Below, one piece after another: positions 22,624 to 32,673 of a stretch of 49,210 nucleotides of DNA. The stretch covers positions 1 through 49,210 of the forward strand of contig CANLIC010000032.1 in NCBI GenBank assembly GCA_947491025.1, given 5' to 3'. Under the pieces are notes generated by a model, which saw nothing but the letters and a program-made list of their open reading frames with translations, had not been told where the DNA came from and searched no databases. The stretch comes from Myxococcales bacterium (lineage in GTDB: Bacteria; Myxococcota_A; UBA9042). The translations under genes were made by a program, and so were the position numbers. Positions within the stretch are counted from its first letter, which is position 1. Each line of letters starts with the position of its first letter.

Positions 22624-25600
22624 ATGGCCGACCGACGATCTCAGCAGCCAGGTCAGCGGCTGACGCGCGCCGATGCGACGGGGCGCCAGGCGCGCCTCGC
22701 CGCGCCTTGGACCTTGGTGCTCGTCAGCGCGTCCCTCTGCTCGGTCGCGGCCTGCAGCGACGATCCGGAGTCGGCCGGTACCGGCGCCGCCGCCGAGCTC
22801 AACCCCGCGAACCTGTTGCTGCGCAGCGACACCCGCGGCGAGGACGCCCGGGCTGGCGTCGCGTTCCACGTCGACTGTCGCGCTTTTCGCAAACAGGGCG
22901 CCGCGTTGGGCGACGAAGTCCCGCTGCCGTGGCTGGCGACGGTCACCGTCGTCGACGGCCCTGCGGGGCCGCTTGCGGTCAGCGGCGCCGATGTGACGCT
23001 CGGCGCTGCGGGCGACTACCGCGTCGCCTGCCGCACCTTGGGCGGTGAGCTGATCGACGGCGAAGGCGCCCTGGTGCCGGTCGTGGCCGGCCCACCGGCG
23101 AGCATCGAGACGCGGCTCCAGGTCGAGGGCGTCGAGGCCGACACGTTGCTCGGCGGCACGCCGGTGAAGGCCGGCGCCGAGGTGAGCATCACCTGCAGCG
23201 GCGCGGACGCCCACGGCAACCCCATCGACAGCGGCTGGAGCGTGCTGGCCAAGCCAGAGGTGACGCTGCCGACGGCCAACGGCGCCTCGACGCTGTGGCA
23301 GGCCACGGTGGCGGGCGGCTATGACCTCGTCTGCCGGGTCGAAGGCAGCCTCGACAGCAGCCCAGCGCGCTTGCTGGTCATCGCCAACGTACCCAAGCAC
23401 CTGCACACGCTGGTCGATCCACCGCAGATCGTCGCCGGCAACGCCGCCCAGCTGAGCTGTGAGGCGCGCGACGCCCACGGCAACTTGGTCCTCAACTTTC
23501 CCTTTGCCATCGACCACTCAGACAAGCTCAAGCTACAGGGGCTCTACCTGTCGTCGACGGTGGCGGGGCTGCACCTTGTGCGCTGCGTGCCCGAGACCCT
23601 CGATTGGGCGCTGTTCACGCTCCACGGCGTGAACTTGCAGGTCGATCCCGCCGCCGCGGCCGCGCTGCTGGTCGCCAAGATCCCGGACAAGGGCGTCTAC
23701 AAGCGCAAGGAGACCGTGAAGTTCGCTCCGACGGTGCGCGACGGCTACGGCAACATCCGCAAGGACGATGAGGTCAGCCGCACGGTCTTGACGCCCGAGA
23801 AGGGCTACAAGGACAAGGGCGCCGCCGGCATCCAATTCAACCTCGACGCCACCTACGAGCTCAAGTTTCAGGTGAAGACCGCCCCCAATGTCGTGCTACC
23901 GCTGAAGATCTTGGTCGACGGCGCGCCGCCGCTGCTGACCATCGATGATCCGGGCTGGGGCACGACGCTCGACGGCAAGCCGAGCGTGACGGTCAGCGGC
24001 AAGGCTGGCGACGACGGCGCGGGCATCGCGGAGCTGCTGGTCAACGGAAAAAAGGGCTACCCCGACGCCCTCGACCAGTGGAAAGTGCAGGTCGCGGCGG
24101 CGCACGGCCTGACGCAGGTCATCGCCACCGCCAAGGACCTGGGCGGCGAGATCTCCCAAGCGGTGCGGGGCTTTTACTACTCGGGCAAGTACTACCCCAC
24201 CGACGCCGCGACGCCGAAAGGCGCCCTGGTGGACAAGGCGCTGCAGGTCTTCCTTGGCCGCGAGTTCTTCGACGACAAGGACCACAACCCGAGCAAGCTC
24301 GACGACATGGCGACCATCTTCGAGGTCGTCGCCGGCGCGGCGCTGAAGTCGAATTTGATCCCGGCCAACGTCAACCAGGGCGACATCGAGGTCTCGCTGT
24401 CCAACACCAAGTTCGGCCCGCTCAAGGTCGCGCTCGACCCCATCGACGGCGGCTTGAAGTGCAAGTTCGACCTCAACGGCATCAGCACCGACCTGCAGGT
24501 CAAGGCCAAGCTCTCGCTCGGGCCGATCAAGACCACGGTCAAGGTCTCAGGCGACATCCAGATTCAGGCGGTCCGGCTGTCGACGCAGCTCGGTGTCGAG
24601 GTGGTCAACGGCTTCGCCAAGACATCGGCGACCCAGACCGACGTGCAGATCGACGGCCTCAAGCTGCACGTCGACGGCATCGGCGGCCTCTTCGACTTCT
24701 TGTGGAACATCCTGCTCGACTCCTACAAGGCCCAGATGGAAGCGCAGGTCGTCAGCATGCTCGAGAAGGAGCTGCCCAAAGCCCTGCAGTCGGCGTTCGA
24801 CGCCCTCGCCATCAACCAGAGCTTCGAGGTCCCCCCGGCCATCGGGAAGGGCAAGCCGGTGACGGTGTCGCTGGTGTCGACGGTCAAGACGATGACGTTC
24901 TCGCCGATCGGCGCGTTGATCCAGGTCGACGCTTCCTTTGTGGCCAGCAAGGGCGTGCCGCACAGCATCAAGGGCAGCATCGGCCGTGACGGGTGCATCG
25001 GCAGCTCGCCGGACCAGTTCGCCGTCGACACCAAGCAGCGGCTGCAGTTCGCCGTCCACGACGACTTCCTCAACCAGCTGCTCTACGCGATGTGGTACGG
25101 CGGCGCGTTCGCCGTCGAAGCGCCGCTCTCGGAGCTGACCGGCGAGACGACCGTCTCGGGCTTCTCGCTCGAGGGGGCGACGCTCAAGCTCGACTTCCTG
25201 CTGCCGCCGATCTTGGAGGCCTGCAATGCCGCCGACCCGATGGCCATGCGGCTCCAGGTGGGCGACCTCTTCGCCACCATTCGCCTGATGTTCGGCAGCG
25301 ATCCCCTCGATCTGCAGACCGTGGTCATGGCGGACGCGGGTCTCACGCTCAGCTTCGCCGCAGCGGCCAATGGCGACGCGACGCTCGGCGTCACGCTGGC
25401 CAAGGAGTTGAGCTTGAAGGTCCACTTGCAGGACATCACGAAGGGGTTTCAGGACCAGAAGCAGACGTTTCAGAACATGATCGCCGGCATGATCACCAAG
25501 TCGCTCTCGGACGGCTCGCTGCCGCTCGGCGAGACGACCTTGGTCCCCGTGCCCGCCACCGTGCTCGACCTCAGCGCAACCCTGCCCGGCGTGCCGGCGG

Positions 25601-25677
25601 GGACGGCCTTGAAGGTGGCCCTGACCAAGCTCTCCCGGTTCGGCGGCTACACCGCGCTCGACTTCGGGCTGCAGTGA
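22624..25677 (+). CDS. Large lipoprotein with Ig-like modules and a TULIP (BPI/LBP)-like C-terminal half
   Basis: A 1017-residue protein with a lipoprotein signal (LCSVAACSDD, Cys near residue 40). Residues about 60-450 repeat Ig-like modules that share DAHGNPI, DAHGNLV and DGYGNIR turns and CEAR/TCSG/VCRVEG strands. A further beta module covers about 440-520. From about residue 590 the sequence resembles the TULIP fold of BPI/LBP proteins: an amphipathic barrel, a long helix (SYKAQMEAQVVSMLEKELPK) and the segment HDDFLNQLLYAMWYGGAF, which is close to the BPI/LBP second-barrel pattern. TULIP proteins bind lipids in a groove, so lipid or LPS binding at the outer membrane is inferred. This is a fold guess without a search. 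The ATG at 22624 follows CCGAGGACG. Confidence 0.7.
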   Translation: MADRRSQQPGQRLTRADATGRQARLAAPWTLVLVSASLCSVAACSDDPESAGTGAAAELNPANLLLRSDTRGEDARAGVAFHVDCRAFRKQGAALGDEVPLPWLATVTVVDGPAGPLAVSGADVTLGAAGDYRVACRTLGGELIDGEGALVPVVAGPPASIETRLQVEGVEADTLLGGTPVKAGAEVSITCSGADAHGNPIDSGWSVLAKPEVTLPTANGASTLWQATVAGGYDLVCRVEGSLDSSPARLLVIANVPKHLHTLVDPPQIVAGNAAQLSCEARDAHGNLVLNFPFAIDHSDKLKLQGLYLSSTVAGLHLVRCVPETLDWALFTLHGVNLQVDPAAAAALLVAKIPDKGVYKRKETVKFAPTVRDGYGNIRKDDEVSRTVLTPEKGYKDKGAAGIQFNLDATYELKFQVKTAPNVVLPLKILVDGAPPLLTIDDPGWGTTLDGKPSVTVSGKAGDDGAGIAELLVNGKKGYPDALDQWKVQVAAAHGLTQVIATAKDLGGEISQAVRGFYYSGKYYPTDAATPKGALVDKALQVFLGREFFDDKDHNPSKLDDMATIFEVVAGAALKSNLIPANVNQGDIEVSLSNTKFGPLKVALDPIDGGLKCKFDLNGISTDLQVKAKLSLGPIKTTVKVSGDIQIQAVRLSTQLGVEVVNGFAKTSATQTDVQIDGLKLHVDGIGGLFDFLWNILLDSYKAQMEAQVVSMLEKELPKALQSAFDALAINQSFEVPPAIGKGKPVTVSLVSTVKTMTFSPIGALIQVDASFVASKGVPHSIKGSIGRDGCIGSSPDQFAVDTKQRLQFAVHDDFLNQLLYAMWYGGAFAVEAPLSELTGETTVSGFSLEGATLKLDFLLPPILEACNAADPMAMRLQVGDLFATIRLMFGSDPLDLQTVVMADAGLTLSFAAAANGDATLGVTLAKELSLKVHLQDITKGFQDQKQTFQNMIAGMITKSLSDGSLPLGETTLVPVPATVLDLSATLPGVPAGTALKVALTKLSRFGGYTALDFGLQ

Positions 25678-25889
25678 GCGGCCTGCCAGGGCGAGCGGCC
25701 CCTCCCCGCCGGGAGGCACAAGACGGACTATGGGGCCCGGCCGCCCGGGCGTCGATGCGCTGGCGGGCTCGAGTTCTGGACTGCGGCACGGATGTGCTAT
25801 GGTGTCGAGCCGGCGCGCGCGAGCCCGGCGCACGGACAGCAGCGGATCGCAGGTGCGCTGACACGCGTGCGAAGGACAAGGGAGGCGCG
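25678..25889 (+). promoter_or_regulatory. Intergenic region with a possible -10 box (TATGGT) before the MopE-repeat gene
   Basis: The 212-base gap holds GTGCTATGGTGTCG, with TATGGT at 25798-25803 and a weak TTCTGG 18 bases upstream at 25774-25779. The same -10 hexamer appears in front of the small cytochrome-like lipoprotein at 32622. A promoter here would make the last two genes of the cluster a separate transcript. Confidence 0.3.
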
Positions 25890-28022
25890 ATGGGGCGCGT
25901 TGCAAAGCCGGGGCGACGGGAGAGCTACGGCGCGCTGGCGTTGCTGGTGCTGGCCATCGGCTGCAGCAACCCGCCAGCAGAGGGTGGCGCCAAAGCCGAT
26001 GGCCTCCATTTCACGGGAGGCTTTGACGGCGTCGGCGGCGGAGGCGCTGACGGTGGCGACGCCGTCGACAGCGCGGCAGTGGACACCACGGGCGGCGGCA
26101 AGGTCTGGAAGCCCTGTGAGCAGCCCAACACCTGGGGCTGCCCCTGCGAGACGGCGGCGGACTGCGACAGCGGGTTCTGCGTCGATTCGCCGGATGGCAA
26201 GGTCTGTACGCTGACGTGCGTCGAGACCTGCCCGCCGAACTGGCTCTGCGCCCAATCCGGTGCCGGCGACGCACAGTTCATCTGCCTGCCCAAGCACGCC
26301 TCGCTCTGCCAACCGTGCAGCGGCCACGTCGACTGCAGCAGCAACGGCAGCGCCAAGTGCATCCCCTTCGACCAAGGCGGCGGCTTCATCGATGGCTCGT
26401 TCTGCGGCGCCCCCTGCAAGGGCCACGACGACTGCCCGGAGAACTTCTCCTGCGATCCGGTCGGTCTGGCAGGCGATCTGACGGTGACCCAGTGCGTGCC
26501 GACGTCGCTGTCGTGCTCGTGCAGCAAGTCCTCGGTCGACAAGGCGCTCTCAACGGCGTGCCAGCGCAACAACGAGTTCGGCCTCTGCAAGGGCGTGCGC
26601 GCTTGCAGCGCCGACGGCCTGACGCTGTGCAGCGCCGCCGAGCCGACGGTCGAGGTCTGCGACACCGACGACAACGACTGCGACGGCCAGACGGACGAAG
26701 ATGGCGCGCTCGGCTGCAAGGTCTTCTACCCCGACCAGGACAACGACGGCGCCGGCCTCGGCCAGGGCTACTGCGTCTGCAGCCACCCGGGCCCCGGCCA
26801 CGCCACGTCCGGCGGCGACTGCAACGACGCGATTTCCTCCATCGGCCCGGGCGCCAAGGAGATCTGCAACGACATCGACGACAACTGCAACGGCAACACC
26901 GACGAGCCCGGCGCCTCTGGCTGCACCGTGTTCTACCTCGACAAGGACGCCGACTCCTTCGGCGACCCCAACGACGCTGCCTGCCTTTGCAAGGGCAACA
27001 AGACCCCAGATTACGTGGACATCGCGGGCGACTGTGACGATCAGAGCGACAAGATCAAGCCGGGCGTACCCGAACTCTGCGATGGCAAGGACAACAACTG
27101 CGACGGCAAGACCGACGAAGAGAACGCCCAGGGCTGCTCGCTGCACTACCTCGACATCGACAAGGACGGCTACGGACCGACCGACACCGGGGTCTGCCTG
27201 TGCAAGGCCGACGCCATCTACGCCAGCAACAAGCCAGGCGACTGCGACGACAACGACCTTTCGGTCAACCCGAGCAAGGGCGAGGCCTGCAACAACAAGG
27301 ACGATGACTGCAACGGGAGCACCGACGACGGCGACGCCCCGAAGTCGTGCCCGCTGGTGCCCGGCGTCACGCCCGGTTGCAAGGCCGGCATCTGCGGCGT
27401 CGCCTCCTGCCCCGGCAACAGCTTCGACATCGACGGCAAGTTCGAGAACGGCTGCGAGTGCAACGCCGACGGCAACTACGGCAAGGGCGGTGGCACCTGC
27501 GCCACGGCCCTCGATGTCGGCCCCCTCGGCGACGGCGGCACCACCTCGAAGCCCAAAGGCAACCTGATGCCTGGCGAGTCGGCGGATTGGTGCAAGTTCC
27601 ACGCCGTCGATGGCCCCGACACCAACGACTGCGACACCTTCTCGGTGCGGGCGCGCCTGGTCCAGGGCCAGGAGTACTTCGTCCTCGACCTCTACCGCGG
27701 CTCGTGCGCCGGCAAGTCGCAGATCTGCACCGGCGAGCCCGACACCCAGTGGACGGTGGCCTTTGGCGACAAGCCGGCGTTTGGGCCCTTCACCGAGGCG
27801 GGCCAGAAGCTGGGCAAGGTCGTGCCTTCGCCGCAGCCTTTCCCGGCCGGCGAGTGCAAGTGCACGACCACCGCTGCGGCCGATGGCCCAGGCCTGCCCG
27901 GCATGAACCTCTGCACCGACAACACCGCTTGGTTCTTTGTCGCCGTGCGCTACAAGGACGGACAGGCGCCGGTGTGCGCCTTCTACGAGCTGGAGTTGAC
28001 CAATGGAATCTATAAGCTCTGA
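25890..28022 (+). CDS. MopE-type Cys-rich lipoprotein (putative metal-binding repeats)
   Basis: A 710-residue lipoprotein with a clear lipobox (VLAIGCSN, Cys near residue 25) and a Gly/Asp-rich linker. Residues about 70-210 are Cys-rich, with EGF-like spacing. Four repeats follow of the MopE motif, for example CDTDDNDCDGQTDE and CDGKDNNCDGKTDE, each with a YxDxDxDGxG segment that resembles calcium-binding loops. The motif is named after the Methylococcus copper-binding surface protein MopE, but in most carriers metal binding is unproven. The C-terminal 200 residues form a further Cys-containing beta domain. The ATG at 25890 has a strong GGAGG at 25881-25885. The stop overlaps the next gene by 20 bases. 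Confidence 0.8.
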   Translation: MGRVAKPGRRESYGALALLVLAIGCSNPPAEGGAKADGLHFTGGFDGVGGGGADGGDAVDSAAVDTTGGGKVWKPCEQPNTWGCPCETAADCDSGFCVDSPDGKVCTLTCVETCPPNWLCAQSGAGDAQFICLPKHASLCQPCSGHVDCSSNGSAKCIPFDQGGGFIDGSFCGAPCKGHDDCPENFSCDPVGLAGDLTVTQCVPTSLSCSCSKSSVDKALSTACQRNNEFGLCKGVRACSADGLTLCSAAEPTVEVCDTDDNDCDGQTDEDGALGCKVFYPDQDNDGAGLGQGYCVCSHPGPGHATSGGDCNDAISSIGPGAKEICNDIDDNCNGNTDEPGASGCTVFYLDKDADSFGDPNDAACLCKGNKTPDYVDIAGDCDDQSDKIKPGVPELCDGKDNNCDGKTDEENAQGCSLHYLDIDKDGYGPTDTGVCLCKADAIYASNKPGDCDDNDLSVNPSKGEACNNKDDDCNGSTDDGDAPKSCPLVPGVTPGCKAGICGVASCPGNSFDIDGKFENGCECNADGNYGKGGGTCATALDVGPLGDGGTTSKPKGNLMPGESADWCKFHAVDGPDTNDCDTFSVRARLVQGQEYFVLDLYRGSCAGKSQICTGEPDTQWTVAFGDKPAFGPFTEAGQKLGKVVPSPQPFPAGECKCTTTAAADGPGLPGMNLCTDNTAWFFVAVRYKDGQAPVCAFYELELTNGIYKL

Positions 28023-29532
28023 GCTGCGCCCGCGCGGGCAGCTGCAGGGTCAGCCGCTGGCGGCGGTCGCCGAATCGGCCGGCGCGGGCTGGGCGGGGAC
28101 GTGCGCCGCAGTGGCCTGCGCGCTGCTGGTGATCGCAGGCTGCGGCAGCGCGGGCGGCGGCGGCGGCCTGTCGCAACCGATGAACAACGGCGCCCCCGAC
28201 GTGCAATACACCTTCGGACAGGACGGCGGCGGCGGGGACAGCAAGGGCGACGGCGCGGTCGGCGGCGCATCTGACGTTAGCGCGACGGCCGACGCCTTCG
28301 ACGACAGCGGGGCCGGCGGCGATGGCGTCTTGGGCAGCGACGCAGAGCCCGGCAACGACGCCGAGCCGGGCAGCGACGCCGAGCCCAGCGACGCCGAGCC
28401 AGGCAACGACGCGGAGCCCGGAAGCGACGCGGAGCCCGACGGGGACGCCGAGCCAGGCAGTGACGCTGAGCCGGACAGCAACGTCGACGCAGCACCGAGC
28501 TGCGGCGATGGCGCCTGCAACGGCAGCGAGACCTGCCAGAACTGTGCAGCCGACTGCGGTGCCTGCCCGCCCTTCTGCGGTGACAGCAAATGCGGCGCCG
28601 GTGAAGACTGCAAGACCTGCAGCAAGGACTGCGGCACCTGCCCAGCCTCTTGCGGCAATGGCAAGTGTGAGCCGGCGCTCAGCGAGAGCTGCAAGGCCTG
28701 CCCGCAAGACTGCGGCACGTGCCCAGCGACCTGCGGCAACGGCAAGTGCGATAGCGGCGCTGGCGAGAGCTGCCAGGTCTGCCCGGACGACTGCGGCAAA
28801 TGCCCGGCCTTCTGCGGCGATGGCCTCTGCAATGGCACCGACACCTGCCAGCTGTGCCCGGTCGATTGTGGCGTCTGCCCTGGCGGATGTGGCGACGGCA
28901 AATGCGACGGCAAGGAGAGCTGCAGCGTGTGCGAGGCGGACTGCGGCAAGTGCCCCGGCACCTGTTCGCCTCTGACCTCTGACGGCTGCACGCCGGTACA
29001 GCAGTGCTTCCCGGTCTCGTCGGGCAGCCCGCTCTGCGGCACGCCCGGCACCAAGGCCAAGGGCCTGACCTGCTCGGGGGCCACCGACTGCGCCAAAGGG
29101 ATGCTCTGCGTCGGCAAGATCTGCAAGGCGGTGTGCGACACCACGGGCGCCAAGGCGAATCTGACCTGCGGCGACGGCACCTGCAACGAGTTGAACTGGG
29201 GAGACGGCAAGCCGATCGGCTACAACCTCGGGGCTTGCTTCGACAAGACCAACTGCAACCTAGTCACCGACGTCGGCTGCCAGTCCGACCAGGCCTGCGA
29301 CTTCGTCAAAGACGGCAAGGCTTGCTTCGCAACCGGCATCAAGACCGTCGGCCAGGGTTGTGCCTCGCTCGACGAATGCAAGAAGGGCACGATGTGCATC
29401 GGCAACCCAGCGCAATGCCTACAAAAGTGCAACACATCGCTGAAGAACTGCCCGTCCGGTAAGACCTGCCTGCAGGTGACCATCGACCAGGCCGGGACGA
29501 CGGCGCCGGACAACCTGGGCGTCTGCAACTAG
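28003..29532 (+). CDS. Lipoprotein with six CGDGxC Cys-rich repeats
   Basis: A 509-residue lipoprotein (LLVIAGCGS, Cys near residue 47) that starts inside the end of the MopE-repeat gene, with GGAG eight bases before the ATG, so translation is probably coupled. A linker of DAEPGS-type units encoded by an 18-base tandem repeat leads to six repeats of the form CGDGxCxGxExCxxCxxDCGxCP (residues about 165-325). A Cys-rich C-terminal region (CSGATDCAKGMLCVG) follows. The even Cys spacing points to disulfide-linked rods on the cell surface. No enzyme motif is visible. It is the last gene of the cluster. Confidence 0.75.
   Translation: MESISSELRPRGQLQGQPLAAVAESAGAGWAGTCAAVACALLVIAGCGSAGGGGGLSQPMNNGAPDVQYTFGQDGGGGDSKGDGAVGGASDVSATADAFDDSGAGGDGVLGSDAEPGNDAEPGSDAEPSDAEPGNDAEPGSDAEPDGDAEPGSDAEPDSNVDAAPSCGDGACNGSETCQNCAADCGACPPFCGDSKCGAGEDCKTCSKDCGTCPASCGNGKCEPALSESCKACPQDCGTCPATCGNGKCDSGAGESCQVCPDDCGKCPAFCGDGLCNGTDTCQLCPVDCGVCPGGCGDGKCDGKESCSVCEADCGKCPGTCSPLTSDGCTPVQQCFPVSSGSPLCGTPGTKAKGLTCSGATDCAKGMLCVGKICKAVCDTTGAKANLTCGDGTCNELNWGDGKPIGYNLGACFDKTNCNLVTDVGCQSDQACDFVKDGKACFATGIKTVGQGCASLDECKKGTMCIGNPAQCLQKCNTSLKNCPSGKTCLQVTIDQAGTTAPDNLGVCN
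28339..28479. repeat. 18-base tandem repeat coding DAEPGS/DAEPGN units
   Basis: Eight units of the form GACGCCGAGCCGGGCAGC, one of them shortened to 15 bases, lie in tandem within the CGDGxC lipoprotein gene. The period is a multiple of three, so copy-number changes would keep the frame and alter linker length. Confidence 0.8.
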
Positions 29533-29749
29533 TCGTCCGCCAAGCGAGCACGACGTCCTGGCGCTGCCGACTTGAGTCGGTTCCGCGAGTCGCAGTCCAG
29601 CGCGTTTCGGAGATCGGGTCCTGGCGGTTGACGCTGGGACGCACGGGCCGGCCGCGGACAGCGGGCGTGGCGCGCGGCGCGTCCAGAGGGGACGTCACCT
29701 GGGGAGCGTTGCTGTGGGCGGGGCGGGGTGTGGCCGCCGCTCGCGCGGC

Positions 29750-30352
29750 TTAGCCTTGGGCGCCAGGGGCGGCTACCGGCGAGTGTCGGCCGACCACGAC
29801 CTGGGCAGGCCGCACCACGCGATCGCCGACCACGGCGCCAGCGCGCAGCTCCTGCAGCACGAGGCCATCTTGGGCCGCCTCGGCGACAGCGACGACGCTC
29901 AGCGCCTCGTGCCGCTCGGGGTCGAAGCGCTCGCCGACGACCTCAAAGCGCTGCAGCCCGAGGTCCGACAGGGCGGACGCGAACTGGTGGCGGATCATCG
30001 CCACGCCTTGGATGAACGGCATGCCGCCGTCGCCGCAGGCATGCAGCGCCTGGTCGAGGCCGTCGAAGACCGAGAGCAACCCGGTCACGGCGTTGGCCTT
30101 GTGCCCTTCGAGCGTGCGCGTGTGCTCGCGCTCAAGTCGGGCGCGCACCGCCTCGAACTCGCGTCGCGCGGCGTCGTAGGCCGCCGCGATCTGCCGCTGC
30201 TTGTCCAACGCCGTCGCCAACTCAGCTTGCAGGGCCTGGATCTGTCGCTGCTCTGCCGAGGGCGCCGGGGAGTCCTCGTGGCCAGTATCCGAACCGGCGC
30301 CGCCGTTGGCCCCTGGCATGTCGGACTCGGTCTCGCTCGTCTTGGGATCCAT
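29750..30352 (-). CDS. grpE: GrpE, nucleotide exchange factor for DnaK
   Basis: A 200-residue protein of normal GrpE length. The N-terminal 35 residues are disordered, followed by a long helix (residues about 36-95, coiled-coil pattern QIQALQAELATALDKQRQI). The GrpE head then shows LLSVFDGLDQAL, an F...L..LGLQRFEV segment and GERFDPERHEALS, all hallmark positions. GrpE releases ADP from DnaK and helps client release. No dnaK or dnaJ is in the window. A GAGGAGG ribosome site precedes the ATG. The gene follows groES-groEL on the same strand after a strong hairpin, so it is probably expressed separately or by partial read-through. Confidence 0.93.
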   Translation of the reverse strand: MDPKTSETESDMPGANGGAGSDTGHEDSPAPSAEQRQIQALQAELATALDKQRQIAAAYDAARREFEAVRARLEREHTRTLEGHKANAVTGLLSVFDGLDQALHACGDGGMPFIQGVAMIRHQFASALSDLGLQRFEVVGERFDPERHEALSVVAVAEAAQDGLVLQELRAGAVVGDRVVRPAQVVVGRHSPVAAPGAQG

Positions 30353-30452
30353 GGCGGCCTCCTCTGCGGCGCACGGGCCCAGCCGCCGCCGCAGCCACGC
30401 CGGCGCACTGCGTGGGTCCTTTGAGCTGCACCCAGCGGGCGATCAGGCGAGG

Positions 30453-30491
30453 ACTCGTCGGCGCCTTGGGGACCCCAAGGCGCCGACGAGT
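30453..30491 (-). terminator. Perfect 19-base inverted repeat after groEL, likely terminator or mRNA-stabilising hairpin
   Basis: The arms at 30453-30471 and 30473-30491 are perfectly complementary around a single A, giving a very stable GC-rich stem directly after the groEL stop at 30499. No run of T follows on the minus strand, so it is not a textbook intrinsic terminator. It separates groEL from grpE. Confidence 0.65.
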
Positions 30492-30498
30492 GCTTCTC

Positions 30499-32118
<1,620 letters not shown>

Positions 32119-32179
32119 CTATGCGCGCGGTGTGCGCGCCGCGCCGACGAGTTGCTGCTGCTGCGAACGAACGCCGGCC

Positions 32180-32470
32180 TTAGTCGGCCAGCACCGCCAG
32201 CAGGTCGCTCTCTTTCAAGATCAAGAAGTCCTCACCGGCGAAGGTGATCTCGTTGCCGCCCCACTTGGCGAGCAGCACCTTGTCGCCGACCTTGACCGCC
32301 GGCGGACGCAGGCTGCCGTCCTTCAAGATCTTGCCGGGGCCGATGGCCTTGATGTGGCCATAGACCTGCTTCTCCTGCGCCATCGTCGGCAGGAACAGGC
32401 CGCCTTTGGTCTGCTCCTCGGGCTCGGCGCGCTGGACCAGGACGTTATCGTAGAGCGGTTGGATGTTCAT
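32180..32470 (-). CDS. groES: GroES co-chaperonin
   Basis: A 96-residue GroES of standard length that caps the GroEL ring. Visible features are PLYDNVLVQR, the mobile-loop region EEQTKGGLFLPTMAQEK (with LFL in the hydrophobic contact position), GHIKAIGPGK and VGDKVLLAKWGGNEI. A strong GAGGAG ribosome site precedes the ATG. It is the first gene of the groES-groEL operon. No CIRCE inverted repeat was found upstream. A possible promoter lies at 32562-32589. Confidence 0.95.
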   Translation of the reverse strand: MNIQPLYDNVLVQRAEPEEQTKGGLFLPTMAQEKQVYGHIKAIGPGKILKDGSLRPPAVKVGDKVLLAKWGGNEITFAGEDFLILKESDLLAVLAD

Positions 32471-32561
32471 CGCGTCTCCTCATCGGCGCCGCGGGGCGGC
32501 GCGCTCGTGCAGGGCCCAACGCAGTCCCGGCGCACAGGGCGTCGGGGAGCAGGGCGGCGGC

Positions 32562-32589
32562 AAGGTAGGATGGGGCCTCGGGCAGTCAA
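32562..32589 (-). promoter_or_regulatory. Possible groES promoter (TTGACT, 16 bases, TACCTT), with sigma-32-like boxes
   Basis: On the minus strand TTGACT (32584-32589) and TACCTT (32562-32567) are 16 bases apart. The same stretch reads CTTGAC and then CCCCAT, like the two boxes of heat-shock promoters, but with only nine bases between them instead of the usual 13 or so. The groES start lies about 90 bases downstream. Confidence 0.35.
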
Positions 32590-32598
32590 GGGCCCCCT

Positions 32599-32627
32599 TT
32601 GCGCCACCGCCCTGAGGCGGCTATGGT
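32599..32627 (+). promoter_or_regulatory. Possible promoter (TTGCGC, 17 bases, TATGGT)
   Basis: TTGCGC at 32599-32604 and TATGGT at 32622-32627 are spaced by 17 bases and end 46 bases before the ATG at 32674. It is back to back with the possible groES promoter. Confidence 0.35.
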
Positions 32628-32673
32628 CGCGCTTCCAGGCACCGCCCCGATGCGGCGGACTGCGAGGTCCACC

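Noticed and set aside
29533..29749. Possible tRNA or small RNA gene in the gap before grpE
   Set aside because: No cloverleaf pattern or promoter-hairpin pair could be made out in the 217 bases.
32471..32673. CIRCE heat-shock operator sought upstream of groES
   Set aside because: No TTAGCACTC and GAGTGCTAA pair was found in this stretch on either strand.
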